Assembly (NCBI GenBank): GCA_023421955.1
Contig: JAEZSE010000036.1
Coordinates: 16,605 to 80,604 of the forward strand
DNA from: Bacillota bacterium
Lineage (GTDB): Bacteria; Bacillota; Clostridia; Christensenellales; UMGS416
Direction of reading: 5' to 3'
Length of the DNA stretch: 64,000 nt
In this document: piece after piece, positions 8,807-17,049 of the stretch
How the letters are laid out: every line of letters begins with the position of its first letter
Numbering within the stretch: the first letter of the stretch is position 1
Notes under the pieces: generated by a model
Told to the model about the DNA's origin: nothing
What the model saw: only the letters and a program-made list of their open reading frames with translations
The model's database searches: none
Program-made: the position numbers and the translations under genes

Positions 8807-9002
8807 GGGCCGGGACGGTGCCCCATGCGCTCGCTGTGCGATGCGCATCGGTAATTGCCCGCACATTTGCTACGCAAAAGTGCTACACAATTGCCGGGGT
8901 AATACCCGGCCTCTACTGGTGGGGGGTTGGGGGCAACGCCCCCTCATTCAAACTTAGCCCCCTCTCCCAATCCCATGGGAGAGGGGGTTGGGGGTGAGGG
9001 TG
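8807..9002. repeat. Dispersed intergenic repeat (copy B)
   Basis: Bases 8807-8917 match 27020-27130 over most of their length: both begin GGGCCGGGAC, carry GCCCCATGCG, AATTGCCCGCA, ACACAATTGC and GTAATACCCGGCC, and end CTACT. A 12-bp perfect hairpin (CCCCCTCTCCCA at about 8958 with TGGGAGAGGGGG) follows; its inverted copy is at 23775. No open frame in it looks coding. Confidence 0.75.
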
Positions 9003-9026
9003 GGCAGTGCAGTAACAGGGAGGATC

Positions 9027-9212
9027 TCAACCTTTCCTGTTCTGCCTGATCAAAAACCCGGAGCAGACCATGCTCCCCACGCAGAACGCCAGCAGCGTGA
9101 CCTTGAAGAAGTCCCTGCTGAAAAAGGAGGGATTGAACTCATTGAGGATCACATAGGTGATCAAAAAGAGCGAGAGCGTGATGCACACATGCGGGATCAG
9201 TTTCTTCAGCAT
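9027..9212 (-). CDS. Small two-helix membrane protein
   Basis: 61 residues. GGAGGG lies 6 bases before the ATG, and the start is 11 bases after the stop of the phosphodiester glycosidase gene, so it is very probably translated as the last gene of that operon. Two hydrophobic stretches (about residues 8-24 and 37-56) separated by 'NEFNPSFFSRD' suggest a helical hairpin in the membrane, with a basic C-terminal tail. No known family is recognised. Confidence 0.6.
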   Translation of the reverse strand: MLKKLIPHVCITLSLFLITYVILNEFNPSFFSRDFFKVTLLAFCVGSMVCSGFLIRQNRKG

Positions 9213-9223
9213 TTACGGCCCTC

Positions 9224-10294
9224 CTAGTTGTCGCCGATATACAGGATCTCGGTGGTGGTTCTCCTGCCGCCATCCTGATGGTTGAGCATCTTACCCTGAA
9301 ATATCATCTCGGAGGAGCGGCCTCCGTCCATATTATAAGCCACTGAGCACCCCAGCTCTTGCATCAATTGGGAGAGCTGGGTCATGGTGATGCCTTCTGA
9401 ATAGGTTTTCTGCCTGCCACCCACCACCACGAAGCAATAGTGCCCCGGCTCGAAGTAACCCACGGCAGTTCTTGGGTTTTTGCCTGTGACCGTGGAGTTA
9501 AACTTTGTCATGGGCTGGCCGTCTTTGAGCAGCATCGGGCCGAACGTCCAAACCTGCCAGGCCCCTTCGGTCTTGATCTTGTTACTGTCATATTTATCCG
9601 GCGAAAACGCTTCCATCGATCCGTCATTGCCCATAACCAGAATGTCGGAGGATGTCTTTTGGCTGCGATAACTCTTGCCATTGCGCACTACTGGGCCGGG
9701 GTTGTCCACACAATGGTCGCCGTTGATGGCCAGGATCGCGCCGTTGGCATCAGCCACCTTGTCAGCATACTCGCGGCCGCCCATCACATCGGTCTTTTTT
9801 CCAAAGGCGTTTCTGAAGTATTTGAGGTCGGCCACATAGATGTCTGCCACATAGCAGGTGGCGTCAAACTTCTTGATGGCCTGCACCGTGATGCTGACAT
9901 TGGCGCTCTGATAGGAGCTGTCGGTCTTGATGACCTCTCCTGTGGTGAATTTGTCCGCGAACTTGGCCCGCCAGTCGTTGGGGTCAATGGTCGGCGTGGG
10001 TGTGGGCTCCACAGTCAGGGTGGTATCGGCGGTGGCCGTGGTTTCACCTGCTGCTGTTGCAGTGATGAGAGGCGACGGTGTCGGCGGCGCAGCGGATATG
10101 GTGGGCAGCGCCGAGGGTGTGGGCAGGTCTTCGGGCAGCTCCTCTACTGGGATCATGTAGTTGGTGATGTAAAACACACCAAGAAGCACTGCCGCCGCCA
10201 GCACATCGATGGCAATAAAAAGCGCCGCCGGTTTCCGGCGCCGGCTGGATCCGTGCATGTGGTTTGCTGTGTTTGTTTGATTGCGTCTTTGCAT
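9224..10294 (-). CDS. Phosphodiester glycosidase (NAGPA-domain) family, membrane-anchored
   Basis: 356 residues. The ATG at 10294 has a GGATGGG site; the ATG at 10315 would sit only about 6 bases from the predicted transcript start. Residues about 20-45 form an N-terminal membrane anchor, followed by a long Pro/Thr/Ser linker, then the NAGPA domain: 'ILAINGDHC', 'TAVGYFEPGHYCFVVVGGRQ', 'YNMDGGRSSEMIFQG'. The human enzyme of this family uncovers mannose-6-phosphate, while bacterial members act on glycan phosphodiesters such as teichoic acids or exopolysaccharide. Cell-surface location and polymer trimming are therefore inferred. Confidence 0.85.
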   Translation of the reverse strand: MQRRNQTNTANHMHGSSRRRKPAALFIAIDVLAAAVLLGVFYITNYMIPVEELPEDLPTPSALPTISAAPPTPSPLITATAAGETTATADTTLTVEPTPTPTIDPNDWRAKFADKFTTGEVIKTDSSYQSANVSITVQAIKKFDATCYVADIYVADLKYFRNAFGKKTDVMGGREYADKVADANGAILAINGDHCVDNPGPVVRNGKSYRSQKTSSDILVMGNDGSMEAFSPDKYDSNKIKTEGAWQVWTFGPMLLKDGQPMTKFNSTVTGKNPRTAVGYFEPGHYCFVVVGGRQKTYSEGITMTQLSQLMQELGCSVAYNMDGGRSSEMIFQGKMLNHQDGGRRTTTEILYIGDN

Positions 10295-10327
10295 TCTATT
10301 CCCATCCGTTGTCATGATAATGCCGCT

Positions 10328-10357
10328 AGTATATCTTCCGAGGGGCTTGTTTGTAAA
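10328..10357 (-). promoter_or_regulatory. Promoter of the phosphodiester glycosidase operon
   Basis: Minus strand TTTACA (10357-10352), 18-base spacer, TATACT (10333-10328). It supports the start at 10294. Confidence 0.65.
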
Positions 10358-10392
10358 TGGGGCTAGATGCACTTTGTTCGGGCATGCCCGGA

Positions 10393-10421
10393 TTGCTTCT
10401 GCATATTTGTGGGGGTATACT
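10393..10421 (+). promoter_or_regulatory. Promoter of the PepV gene
   Basis: TTGCTT, 17-base spacer, TATACT, 30 bases before the start. Confidence 0.65.
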
Positions 10422-10450
10422 ATACCAAACTGACCGGAAAGGACTCCGAG

Positions 10451-11818
10451 ATGAATATGCAAATGGATCAAAAAATTACCGCGTTTCTCAATGCCAACCG
10501 CGATCCTATTTTTGCTGATGTGGACCGCCTGCTGCGCCATGACAGCGTGACCGGGGAGCCCAAGCCCGGCGCGCCCTTTGGGCAGGAAATCAAGGATACC
10601 ATTGACGAGATGCTGGCCATATGCGCCGCCCATGGCCTGAAGACCCGCAACATCGACGGCATGATCGGCGAGGCTGTGTGGGGCGACGGGGAGCAGAGCC
10701 TGGGTGTGATCACCCACATGGACATTGTGCCGGTGGGCAGCGGCTGGACCAAACCGGCGCTCCAGCTTACGGTGGAAGACGGCATGATGTTTGGCCGCGG
10801 TGTCACCGATGACAAGGGCCCGGCGGTCGCCTCGCTGTGGGCGCTTCTGGCTGCTTTGCATGCCGGGGCTGTGATCAACAAGCGCATTGTTTTCCTGTTT
10901 GGCGGCGATGAGGAAACCAGCATGCGCTGCGCCAAGCGCTATCTGGAAACGGAGCAGGCTCCGGACATGTCCTTCTCGCCGGACGCCAGCTTCCCTGGCA
11001 TCTTCTGTGAAAAAACAATCAGCAGCGGCGCCCTTTCGGTGGCGGTTCCCGCCGGTTCCTCGCTGAAGGAGATTTCCGGCGGCACCCGCACCAACGTGGT
11101 GCCCGGCGAGGCCTCGGCCCTGTTGTCCGTCAAGCCTGATGGCCCTCATCCTGATGGAATTACCGTGCTGCCGGAGGACGATGGCTGGCTGATCAAGGCA
11201 GCAGGAACCCCGGCTCATGCAATGGTCCCGGAGAAGGGCGACAACGCCATCGTCAAACTGCTGGGAGCGTTAATCACTCTTCTGCCGGCGGGAGACCCGG
11301 CTGTCCCAGGTGTGTCCGCGTTGCACCGCCTTTGCGCCGCCATCGACGGCAGCGGCTTCGGCATTGCCTGCCGCGACGACGTTTCCGGCGCGCTCACGTT
11401 CAACCTTGGGGTCATCCGGCTGGCAGGCGGCTCATTGGAGGCGCGGTTTGACATCCGCCACCCGGTCTATGTGGATGCCGAAGCAAACATTCTCAGAACG
11501 TTGCCCGCTGCAGCGGCGGCGCAGGGCGTCACCGCGTCCGGCATCGCGATCAGCCCCGGATTCTGCATTCCCAAGGACCATGTGCTTTGCAAGACACTGA
11601 CCGGCGTCTACAACCAGATCAACGGCACCAACGACGATCCTGAGGCCATCGGCGGCGGCACCTACGCCCGCAAGCTCCCCAACGCCATGGCGTTCGGCAT
11701 GCTGTTCCCCGATGATCCTGAAACTGCCCACATGGCAGACGAACGAATCAGTGTGGAAAGCTTTATGAAGGCCGCGCGCATCTTCGCCAACGCTATCGCG
11801 GAGCTGGGCCAGGCGTGA
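10451..11818 (+). CDS. pepV: Dipeptidase PepV-like, M20 metallopeptidase
   Basis: 455 residues, the usual PepV length. Start at 10451 after GGAAAGGA. Metal-site motifs are in order: 'VITHMDIVPVG' (His/Asp), 'RGVTDDKGP' (bridging Asp), 'GGDEETSMRC' (general base and metal Glu), 'SPDASFP', and a late His in the C-terminal segment after 'GGGTYARKLPNA'. The central lid domain follows 'SGGTRTNVVPG'. It is a cytosolic two-zinc enzyme hydrolysing dipeptides with a free N terminus, feeding amino-acid use. It is monocistronic. Confidence 0.92.
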   Translation: MNMQMDQKITAFLNANRDPIFADVDRLLRHDSVTGEPKPGAPFGQEIKDTIDEMLAICAAHGLKTRNIDGMIGEAVWGDGEQSLGVITHMDIVPVGSGWTKPALQLTVEDGMMFGRGVTDDKGPAVASLWALLAALHAGAVINKRIVFLFGGDEETSMRCAKRYLETEQAPDMSFSPDASFPGIFCEKTISSGALSVAVPAGSSLKEISGGTRTNVVPGEASALLSVKPDGPHPDGITVLPEDDGWLIKAAGTPAHAMVPEKGDNAIVKLLGALITLLPAGDPAVPGVSALHRLCAAIDGSGFGIACRDDVSGALTFNLGVIRLAGGSLEARFDIRHPVYVDAEANILRTLPAAAAAQGVTASGIAISPGFCIPKDHVLCKTLTGVYNQINGTNDDPEAIGGGTYARKLPNAMAFGMLFPDDPETAHMADERISVESFMKAARIFANAIAELGQA

Positions 11819-12009
11819 TCGCATTTGGTGATATTCTCCATGCGATGCATGGAACTTTGCCGATCCGTGCAGCGTCTGAGAATTTGCGGCATCACGCTGC
11901 AGCATTTGATGAATGGCTGATGGTTGTGATGGATATGGTTATGATATAGTATATAAAATGTTTGAGATTGAATTGCCGCCGCGCAATTGATTTTGGAGGC
12001 TTGAGTCGT
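11819..12009. other. Intergenic stretch with possible weak promoter
   Basis: A 191-base gap that becomes AT-rich after 11900. TTGTGA near 11929 and TATAGTATATAA near 11945 could make a promoter for the next gene, but the spacing is not ideal. A GGAGG at 11995 serves the next start. Confidence 0.35.
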
Positions 12010-13608
12010 ATGCAGGAACATGAGCAAACAATGGAACTGAAACAGGCATCAAAGAAAAATCCGATTGCAGTAATCGCGACAGTGATAGTTACAGTGGTAT
12101 TATTGTTGGCCGCAGTGTATGTTGCCCACAGTATTATTGACAGGAGCTACCAGACCTATCTGGGCCAATTGAAGGGCTTGGTTGCCGAACAGGCGGCCAA
12201 GTTTGAGCAGGGTGACCCACAGGCCGATTACAACGGGCAATACCGCCTCTATTTGGCGGTGGATGCCGAGCTTGCCAATCTGTCTGACATCCTGGCAAAG
12301 CTCAATGATAGGTACCCGGTTTTGCTAACCAAATCCGATGAGAAAAGTGTCGGCCTTGTTGATTTAAAGGCGCGTATGGAGGCGATCAAGCCCGCACTAG
12401 CCGCCTTCAAGGAAGCGGCAGATCAAGACGAGGTAATCGCCAGTGAGCTATCCGCCAAGCTGGGCCAGGCAGTGACCTCCGCAGAATACTCTGATTTGCT
12501 GGCACGTAATACTGCTGCAGCTGCCAAGCTTGCCGGTGCCACCTTCACCGGTGCGCTGGAGAATAACCGTGCTGCTTTGGCAGATCGCTTTGCCAAGCGG
12601 GGCACAGCGCTGGAATATCTGGTGAAGGATGCTGAAATTTCTGAACGGTTCGCAGCCGTGATGGCTGATACCTCCACTGCACCAGATGATGTTATGACCA
12701 CCGTTAACGGCTTGATCACTGAAAATGAAGCGCTGGCAGCCAGCGTGGAGCAAGCCAATCTGCCCGCCTTTGGGGCCGGCGGAGAAGCTGTCGCTCAGGC
12801 TGTGACTGCGCGGCAGGCTGGGCTTGTCGGCTGCGCGGCCTATTTGGAGCAGATCAAGGGCGTGATTGCCGAGGTCGGCACATTCAATCAAAAGCTGGAG
12901 CAGGGCCGGGGGCAGGGCACCAAGTTCACCCAGCGCCTGGCCGCCTGGATGGCATGGGTCAAGGAGCTGAACATACTGAAAGCCAAGCTGAACACCATCA
13001 ACGGCGATCCCAAATATGCAGCGTTGCCGGGCAAGCGCTCGCTGGAGATGATGGGCCTTTCTGAGACCGGCCTTACGCTTTCAAGCTACGCGCCGGCATT
13101 GACCGCTGTCAACAGCTCCATGGCCAGCTCGGCGGCCATTGAAAAAGAGATTGCAGCAATGCTGAAATCCAAAGCCAGGATGCAGGACAAGGTTACTACA
13201 TCCTCCCGACTGCTGGAGCGTAATGAGTCGCTGCTCGGCAAGATCAATGTGGAACTGCCCGAAGACCTGGCCGAGGGGCTTGCCAATTTCACCGCCGCCT
13301 GCAAGGAGCGAAATGTATTCCTGACGGAATATGTGGCATATGTCAAGGACCAGGCTGTGGCAGAGGGCCAGGCAGCCAACCGCAGGCAGTATCTGAACAA
13401 ATACAGCCAATACAGGAATCTGGCGCTGACCTATCCTGAGGGCAGCAGCGACCGCACCTTCTATCAGAACCTAGCCGACGACCAGAGCAAGTTTGCCGCC
13501 CAGGCGCTGGCTGCATACAATGCGGCGTTGAAATCAGCCAAGGTGCACAAGGCAGCCTACGAGGCGTCCCGCAAGAAGTATGTGCCGATGCTGGACAAGG
13601 TGGATTGA
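12010..13608 (+). CDS. Membrane-anchored helical (coiled-coil) protein, unknown function
   Basis: 532 residues; ATG at 12010 lies 10 bases after GGAGG. After a basic N terminus there is one membrane helix (about residues 21-42, with 'VIVTVVLLLAAVYVAHS'), then almost 490 residues that are Ala/Glu/Lys/Leu-rich, lack cysteine-based or catalytic motifs, and have few Pro or Gly: a long extracellular or periplasm-facing helical bundle. I cannot assign a family. It may be a surface scaffold or a membrane-stress sensor stalk. It is single-gene and ends in a strong terminator. Confidence 0.7.
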   Translation: MQEHEQTMELKQASKKNPIAVIATVIVTVVLLLAAVYVAHSIIDRSYQTYLGQLKGLVAEQAAKFEQGDPQADYNGQYRLYLAVDAELANLSDILAKLNDRYPVLLTKSDEKSVGLVDLKARMEAIKPALAAFKEAADQDEVIASELSAKLGQAVTSAEYSDLLARNTAAAAKLAGATFTGALENNRAALADRFAKRGTALEYLVKDAEISERFAAVMADTSTAPDDVMTTVNGLITENEALAASVEQANLPAFGAGGEAVAQAVTARQAGLVGCAAYLEQIKGVIAEVGTFNQKLEQGRGQGTKFTQRLAAWMAWVKELNILKAKLNTINGDPKYAALPGKRSLEMMGLSETGLTLSSYAPALTAVNSSMASSAAIEKEIAAMLKSKARMQDKVTTSSRLLERNESLLGKINVELPEDLAEGLANFTAACKERNVFLTEYVAYVKDQAVAEGQAANRRQYLNKYSQYRNLALTYPEGSSDRTFYQNLADDQSKFAAQALAAYNAALKSAKVHKAAYEASRKKYVPMLDKVD

Positions 13609-13636
13609 GTCACACATTCATACGACAGATGCCAAA

Positions 13637-13676
13637 CCCACCCATCGAATTACTGATGGGTGGGCTTTTTGTTTTT
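13637..13676 (+). terminator. Strong Rho-independent terminator
   Basis: A 10-bp stem CCCACCCATC/GATGGGTGGG (13637-13646 with 13655-13664) is followed by CTTTTTGTTTTT. Confidence 0.88.
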
Positions 13677-13722
13677 CCAGTTGTATCATTGGGCATACCA
13701 GGCGGAGAATGTTTGTTATTCT

Positions 13723-13752
13723 TTGGGACGCAAAGATGTGGTAGAATATAAT
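13723..13752 (+). promoter_or_regulatory. Promoter of the lipoprotein gene at 13794
   Basis: TTGGGA, 18-base spacer, TATAAT, about 40 bases before the start. Confidence 0.5.
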
Positions 13753-13793
13753 CGCAAAAGAACACAGACGGGCGGCGGAAGGGTGAATCAACA

Positions 13794-14366
13794 ATGAAAA
13801 TTGTGATCTCTTTCATTCTTTGCCTGGCGGCAATATGCTGTTTATCAGGGTGTGGAATTCTCCCGGCCAACTCTGTGACCGCCAGCCCCGATCAAACAAT
13901 TGGGCAAGCGGATTGGCCTGCAGATCCACGTTATCATGCCCAGGTTGGCGATGTGGTAGTGACCTCCGGTGGTGTATCATGCAAGCCAGTGGCTAATTTT
14001 TTGAACGCATCAACGTATAGTGGCGGTGGGTGGCTTTGCGCCGACGGCAGAAGTTTGATGTATGGAAACGAGGAAGAGTTGGAAGAACTCGAAAAAACTC
14101 TGCCGTCAATCAAATACAGTGGTGAAATCACAGTTGATATCTCAGGCGGCAATGGGCATCTTGCTAGTTTTTATATTTATGATAAAGACCATCAAAGCAT
14201 AGGGGATGGACGCATTCGTCCAAAGGATGATAAAACGGTGGTTTTACCTGAGGATGATCGGATTTGCTATGTGAGCATCAGAATTGGCTGGGCCGCAGAG
14301 CTGCCCCCTCCTGGTCAGGACGAAAGGGAGGGAACTGGATACGAGTATCTGTTTATTGTAGAATAG
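13794..14366 (+). CDS. Lipoprotein of unknown function
   Basis: 190 residues with a GGAAGGGTG ribosome site. A signal peptide ends in lipobox 'CLSGC' (Cys at about residue 20), so it is lipid-anchored outside the cell. The mature part is acidic and beta-rich, containing 'GGGWLCADGRSLMYGNEEELEE' (split here as a description of a short loop plus Glu-rich helix) and 'SGEITVDISGGNGHLASFYI', which reads like an immunoglobulin-like or jelly-roll domain. No family is recognised. Base composition is lower in G+C than its neighbours. Confidence 0.65.
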   Translation: MKIVISFILCLAAICCLSGCGILPANSVTASPDQTIGQADWPADPRYHAQVGDVVVTSGGVSCKPVANFLNASTYSGGGWLCADGRSLMYGNEEELEELEKTLPSIKYSGEITVDISGGNGHLASFYIYDKDHQSIGDGRIRPKDDKTVVLPEDDRICYVSIRIGWAAELPPPGQDEREGTGYEYLFIVE

Positions 14367-14399
14367 GTATGATCACGAAATCTGCAGTGGACAGACCGT

Positions 14400-14846
14400 T
14401 TACTTCCCCTTCTCTACCAACCTCCTATAATTCTCCATCAGCTTGATAAACTCCTCAGCATGCCCGCCCATATCCGGGTGCAGCTTGAGCGCCAGCTTGC
14501 GGAACTTGCTTTTGACCTGCTCGGTATCGGCATCGGGCGGCAGCCCGAACCGGCCAAGCAGCTCCGGATCAAACAGCCCTTCGTAGAGAATCCCATTATC
14601 CTGGTAAATGCGGTAATAGACGGCAAAGAAATACTCATCGAGCGACGCCCGATATTGCTCCCGGTCCATCGCAAGCAGCAATTCCAGGGGGTAGCGAGCC
14701 TTTCCGCGCCCGCGCTCGTTCAGGTCAAAGAAAGTATCCCACACAGAATCCTTGCCGGCGGGCAGGGAATTGGATCCGAAGCGCAGGCGGGCTTCCAGCT
14801 TTTTGAGCCCGCGGAGCTTTCGTTTGATGTCGTCGGCGCTTTGCAT
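14400..14846 (-). CDS. C-terminal J-domain (DnaJ-like) protein
   Basis: 148 residues; the ATG at 14846 follows GGAGGA, so the longer frame was trimmed. The last ~55 residues form a J domain: 'LLGRFGLPPDADTEQVKSKF', the diagnostic 'HPD' after 'LALKL', then 'AEEFIKLMENYRRLV'. The ~90-residue N-terminal helical part is unfamiliar. J domains stimulate Hsp70 ATPase, so it is probably a specialised cochaperone. It sits head to tail with the Cys-rich gene upstream; the 30-base gap suggests one transcript. Confidence 0.82.
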   Translation of the reverse strand: MQSADDIKRKLRGLKKLEARLRFGSNSLPAGKDSVWDTFFDLNERGRGKARYPLELLLAMDREQYRASLDEYFFAVYYRIYQDNGILYEGLFDPELLGRFGLPPDADTEQVKSKFRKLALKLHPDMGGHAEEFIKLMENYRRLVEKGK

Positions 14847-14876
14847 GGCTTCCTCCAAGACCGGTGCATGACTCAA

Positions 14877-15290
14877 CTACCGCCGATTCCAGCCACAGGA
14901 AACGCATTGATCCCGGTGCATACAAAGCACCGCCCCGCAACTGGAGCAAGTCCATTGCGTCGTTTCCTCGGCAAGAAACACATTCATCCCGGCGTCACCG
15001 ATTTGCCGCAGGTTTGCTTGCAGATCTATACCATACTTTTCGATGTAGTGCTGATACAGTCGCCGGAGTCTGGCGCATGGAAATCTGGCACATTCATGGC
15101 ATCGGGTGAATTGCGACTTTTCATGCTCTGCACAGAATTTTATGGAGCATTTGCTGCAATGCCCCAGTTTCGGGCCTTCCGGTAAGCAGCCAGCACAGCG
15201 ATTCCTTGTGCGCATACGGGCATAACACAGTGCGCAATTTACGCCGCATGGAGCGATCATCTCTGGAGTCATGATGTCATTCATTGCCAT
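14877..15290 (-). CDS. Cysteine-rich DUF3795-like protein
   Basis: About 137 residues. The start is uncertain: ATG at 15290 has GGGGGGA 9 bases upstream, while ATGs at 15311 and 15320 are also in frame, but 15320 would be at the predicted transcript start. It has the pattern 'MIAPCGVNCALCYA...CAGC' of DUF3795 proteins, then 'CSKCSIKFCAEH', 'CHECARFPC', and a C-terminal zinc-ribbon-like 'CSSCGAVLCMHRDQCVSCG'. It presumably binds zinc or a metal cluster. Function unknown. Co-oriented with the J-domain gene. Confidence 0.72.
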   Translation of the reverse strand: MAMNDIMTPEMIAPCGVNCALCYARMRTRNRCAGCLPEGPKLGHCSKCSIKFCAEHEKSQFTRCHECARFPCARLRRLYQHYIEKYGIDLQANLRQIGDAGMNVFLAEETTQWTCSSCGAVLCMHRDQCVSCGWNRR

Positions 15291-15326
15291 CCGCCAGCGT
15301 CCCCCCGGCATGAGTTCCATGGCTTC

Positions 15327-15373
15327 ATCATACACAGGATTCCATGGCAATACAACCAAGCGTTTGCTATACT
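15327..15373. promoter_or_regulatory. Overlapping divergent promoters
   Basis: Plus strand: TGGCAA (15345-15350), 17-base spacer, TATACT (15368-15373), for the amidase. Minus strand: TTGTAT, 17-base spacer, TATGAT (15332-15327), for the DUF3795-like gene. The two cores overlap, so polymerases would compete. Confidence 0.5.
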
Positions 15374-15401
15374 GATTCCAGATCCACCATTGGAGGCGCG
15401 A

Positions 15402-16823
15402 ATGAGGCGTGAAAGTTACAGTGAGATCCTGGCCCTGCAAGCCGATTTGGACAAAGGCGGGCCCGGCCCTGTGGAGTGGTTGGCGGTTACACAGCGCTGC
15501 ATCGCGACATTGGATAGCTCCGGCCCTAGCCTCAACGCGGTGCTGGAATGGAACCCCGAAGCGGAATGCATCGCCGCTGCCCTTGCCCGGGAGCGGGAGG
15601 TAAATGGCCGCAGGAGCCCGCTGCACGGCATTCCGGTGCTATTGAAAGACAACATCGATACCCAAGACGGCATGCATACCTCTGCCGGCAGCCTGGCACT
15701 GGCGGGCCGTTTCGCGCTCAAAGATGCCTTCGTGGCTGCCCCCCAGCGGGCAGCCGGGGCTGTGTTGTGTGGCAAAGCGAACATGACTGAGTTTGCCAAT
15801 TTCATGGCCGACAAAATGCCAAACGGCTACTCCAGCCGTGGCGGGCAGGTGATAAGCCCTTGGCGGGCCGATGCCGACCCCTCCGGTTCTTCAACCGGCT
15901 CGGCGGTGGCGGTGGCGGCGGGCTATGTGCCGCTGGCCATTGGCACAGAGACCTGCGGTTCGATCATAAGCCCCTCAGCCGCTGCCGGTGTGGTGGGTCT
16001 CAAGCCCACGGTGGGGTGGGTGAGCCGTGCCGGTGTGATTCCGATTAGCCCCTCGCAGGACGTGGCCGGCCCCATCGCCCGGTGCGTGGCCGACTGCGCT
16101 TTGGCGTTTCAGTGGATGGCGGGGTTCGACCCCGATGACCTTTCCACCGGCTTATGCGCGGGCCGCGCAGTACCGGGTCTCGAGTGCCTGGAGGACGGAG
16201 ATCTCCGGGGTATGCGGCTGGGCTTGTGGGGGCTTGATGAGGATGACAAGCCTGTGCAGCAGCCGGCCTTTTTCAAAGCGGTGAAGGCGCTGGAAGCGTT
16301 GGGGGCGGAGGTGGTGCCATACTCACCACCCCGAGGGGTGGGAAGCGCCATGATCACGGTGCTGACTCACGAATTCAAGCCGGCGATGGACGCAGCGCTG
16401 CGGCATGACCGGGAGGGTATCCGCACATTGGCCGGCATTGCTGCTTTCAACGCCGCCCATCCGGAGGCGTGCCTGCGGTTCGGGCAAGACCAGTTTGAAG
16501 TTTCTCTGGCGGTGCAGCGGCCCATGCTCACCCGGGAGTATGTCGAGGCCAGGCAGAAGGTTCGCGATGGACTGGTGGCGCTCCGGCATGGCTTTGAAGA
16601 TTTGCGGTTGGACGCCGTTGTGAGCAAGGTGGGGCTGATGGCCTTCCCGGTGACAGGCTGCCCGGCGCTCACGCTGCCTGTTGGTGTTGACGATGAAACC
16701 GGTTTACCGGTGCCTTTGACATTGAACGGCCTGCCCTTTTCCGAGGGCGCTTTGCTGAGGATCGGTGCGGCATTGGAGCGGGCTGTTGGCATTGGCCGCA
16801 GGCCGCCGCTGATTAACCACTAA
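15402..16823 (+). CDS. Amidase signature (AS) family enzyme
   Basis: 473 residues; ATG at 15402 is 5 bases after GGAGG. The Ser-cisSer-Lys triad is visible: Lys in 'VLLKDNIDT' (about residue 82), the Gly/Ser loop 'DPSGSSTGSAVAVAAG' (about 162-177), and Ser in 'ETCGSIISPS' (about 184-193). It hydrolyses a carboxamide; it resembles stand-alone amidases rather than GatA of the transamidosome, since no gatB or gatC is near and the substrate region differs. Cytosolic; substrate unknown. Confidence 0.88.
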   Translation: MRRESYSEILALQADLDKGGPGPVEWLAVTQRCIATLDSSGPSLNAVLEWNPEAECIAAALAREREVNGRRSPLHGIPVLLKDNIDTQDGMHTSAGSLALAGRFALKDAFVAAPQRAAGAVLCGKANMTEFANFMADKMPNGYSSRGGQVISPWRADADPSGSSTGSAVAVAAGYVPLAIGTETCGSIISPSAAAGVVGLKPTVGWVSRAGVIPISPSQDVAGPIARCVADCALAFQWMAGFDPDDLSTGLCAGRAVPGLECLEDGDLRGMRLGLWGLDEDDKPVQQPAFFKAVKALEALGAEVVPYSPPRGVGSAMITVLTHEFKPAMDAALRHDREGIRTLAGIAAFNAAHPEACLRFGQDQFEVSLAVQRPMLTREYVEARQKVRDGLVALRHGFEDLRLDAVVSKVGLMAFPVTGCPALTLPVGVDDETGLPVPLTLNGLPFSEGALLRIGAALERAVGIGRRPPLINH

Positions 16824-16852
16824 CGAACAATTGGCAACTAAAGAGGGCAACG

Positions 16853-17008
16853 ATGGATAGCACACATAAAAAACCTGAATCAAACAACAGATTGTACAGG
16901 GTCATGATTGTTTCAATTGCCTGTGTCAGCATTGCCTGTTGGATCACCGTCGTCCTGGGTATTTATTACCCCGACTTGAGTTCAAAGTCCGAGCTTGTGA
17001 GAAATTAA
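16853..17008 (+). CDS. Small ORF with one membrane helix; possible 5' part of a frameshifted gene
   Basis: 51 residues, AGAGGG ribosome site. A polar basic N terminus (residues 1-16) is followed by a helix (about 17-40, 'VMIVSIACVSIACW') and 'YYPDLSSKSELVRN' before the stop. The next frame continues without a stop into a multi-helix membrane protein to 17580, and one base added or lost around 16990-17006 would join the two into one protein of about 240 residues. AT-rich compared with the amidase before it. Confidence 0.5.
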   Translation: MDSTHKKPESNNRLYRVMIVSIACVSIACWITVVLGIYYPDLSSKSELVRN

Positions 17009-17049
17009 CTTATTTTCCGCTCATAGCTGACATCCTGCACTTCATTACA

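Noticed and set aside
8957..8990. Regularly spaced palindromes as CRISPR
   Set aside because: There is a single hairpin here and distant copies elsewhere, with no array and no cas genes.
9440..10366. 308-codon ORF antisense to the phosphodiester glycosidase
   Set aside because: It is a shadow frame; Gly/Arg/Cys-rich translation without any domain.
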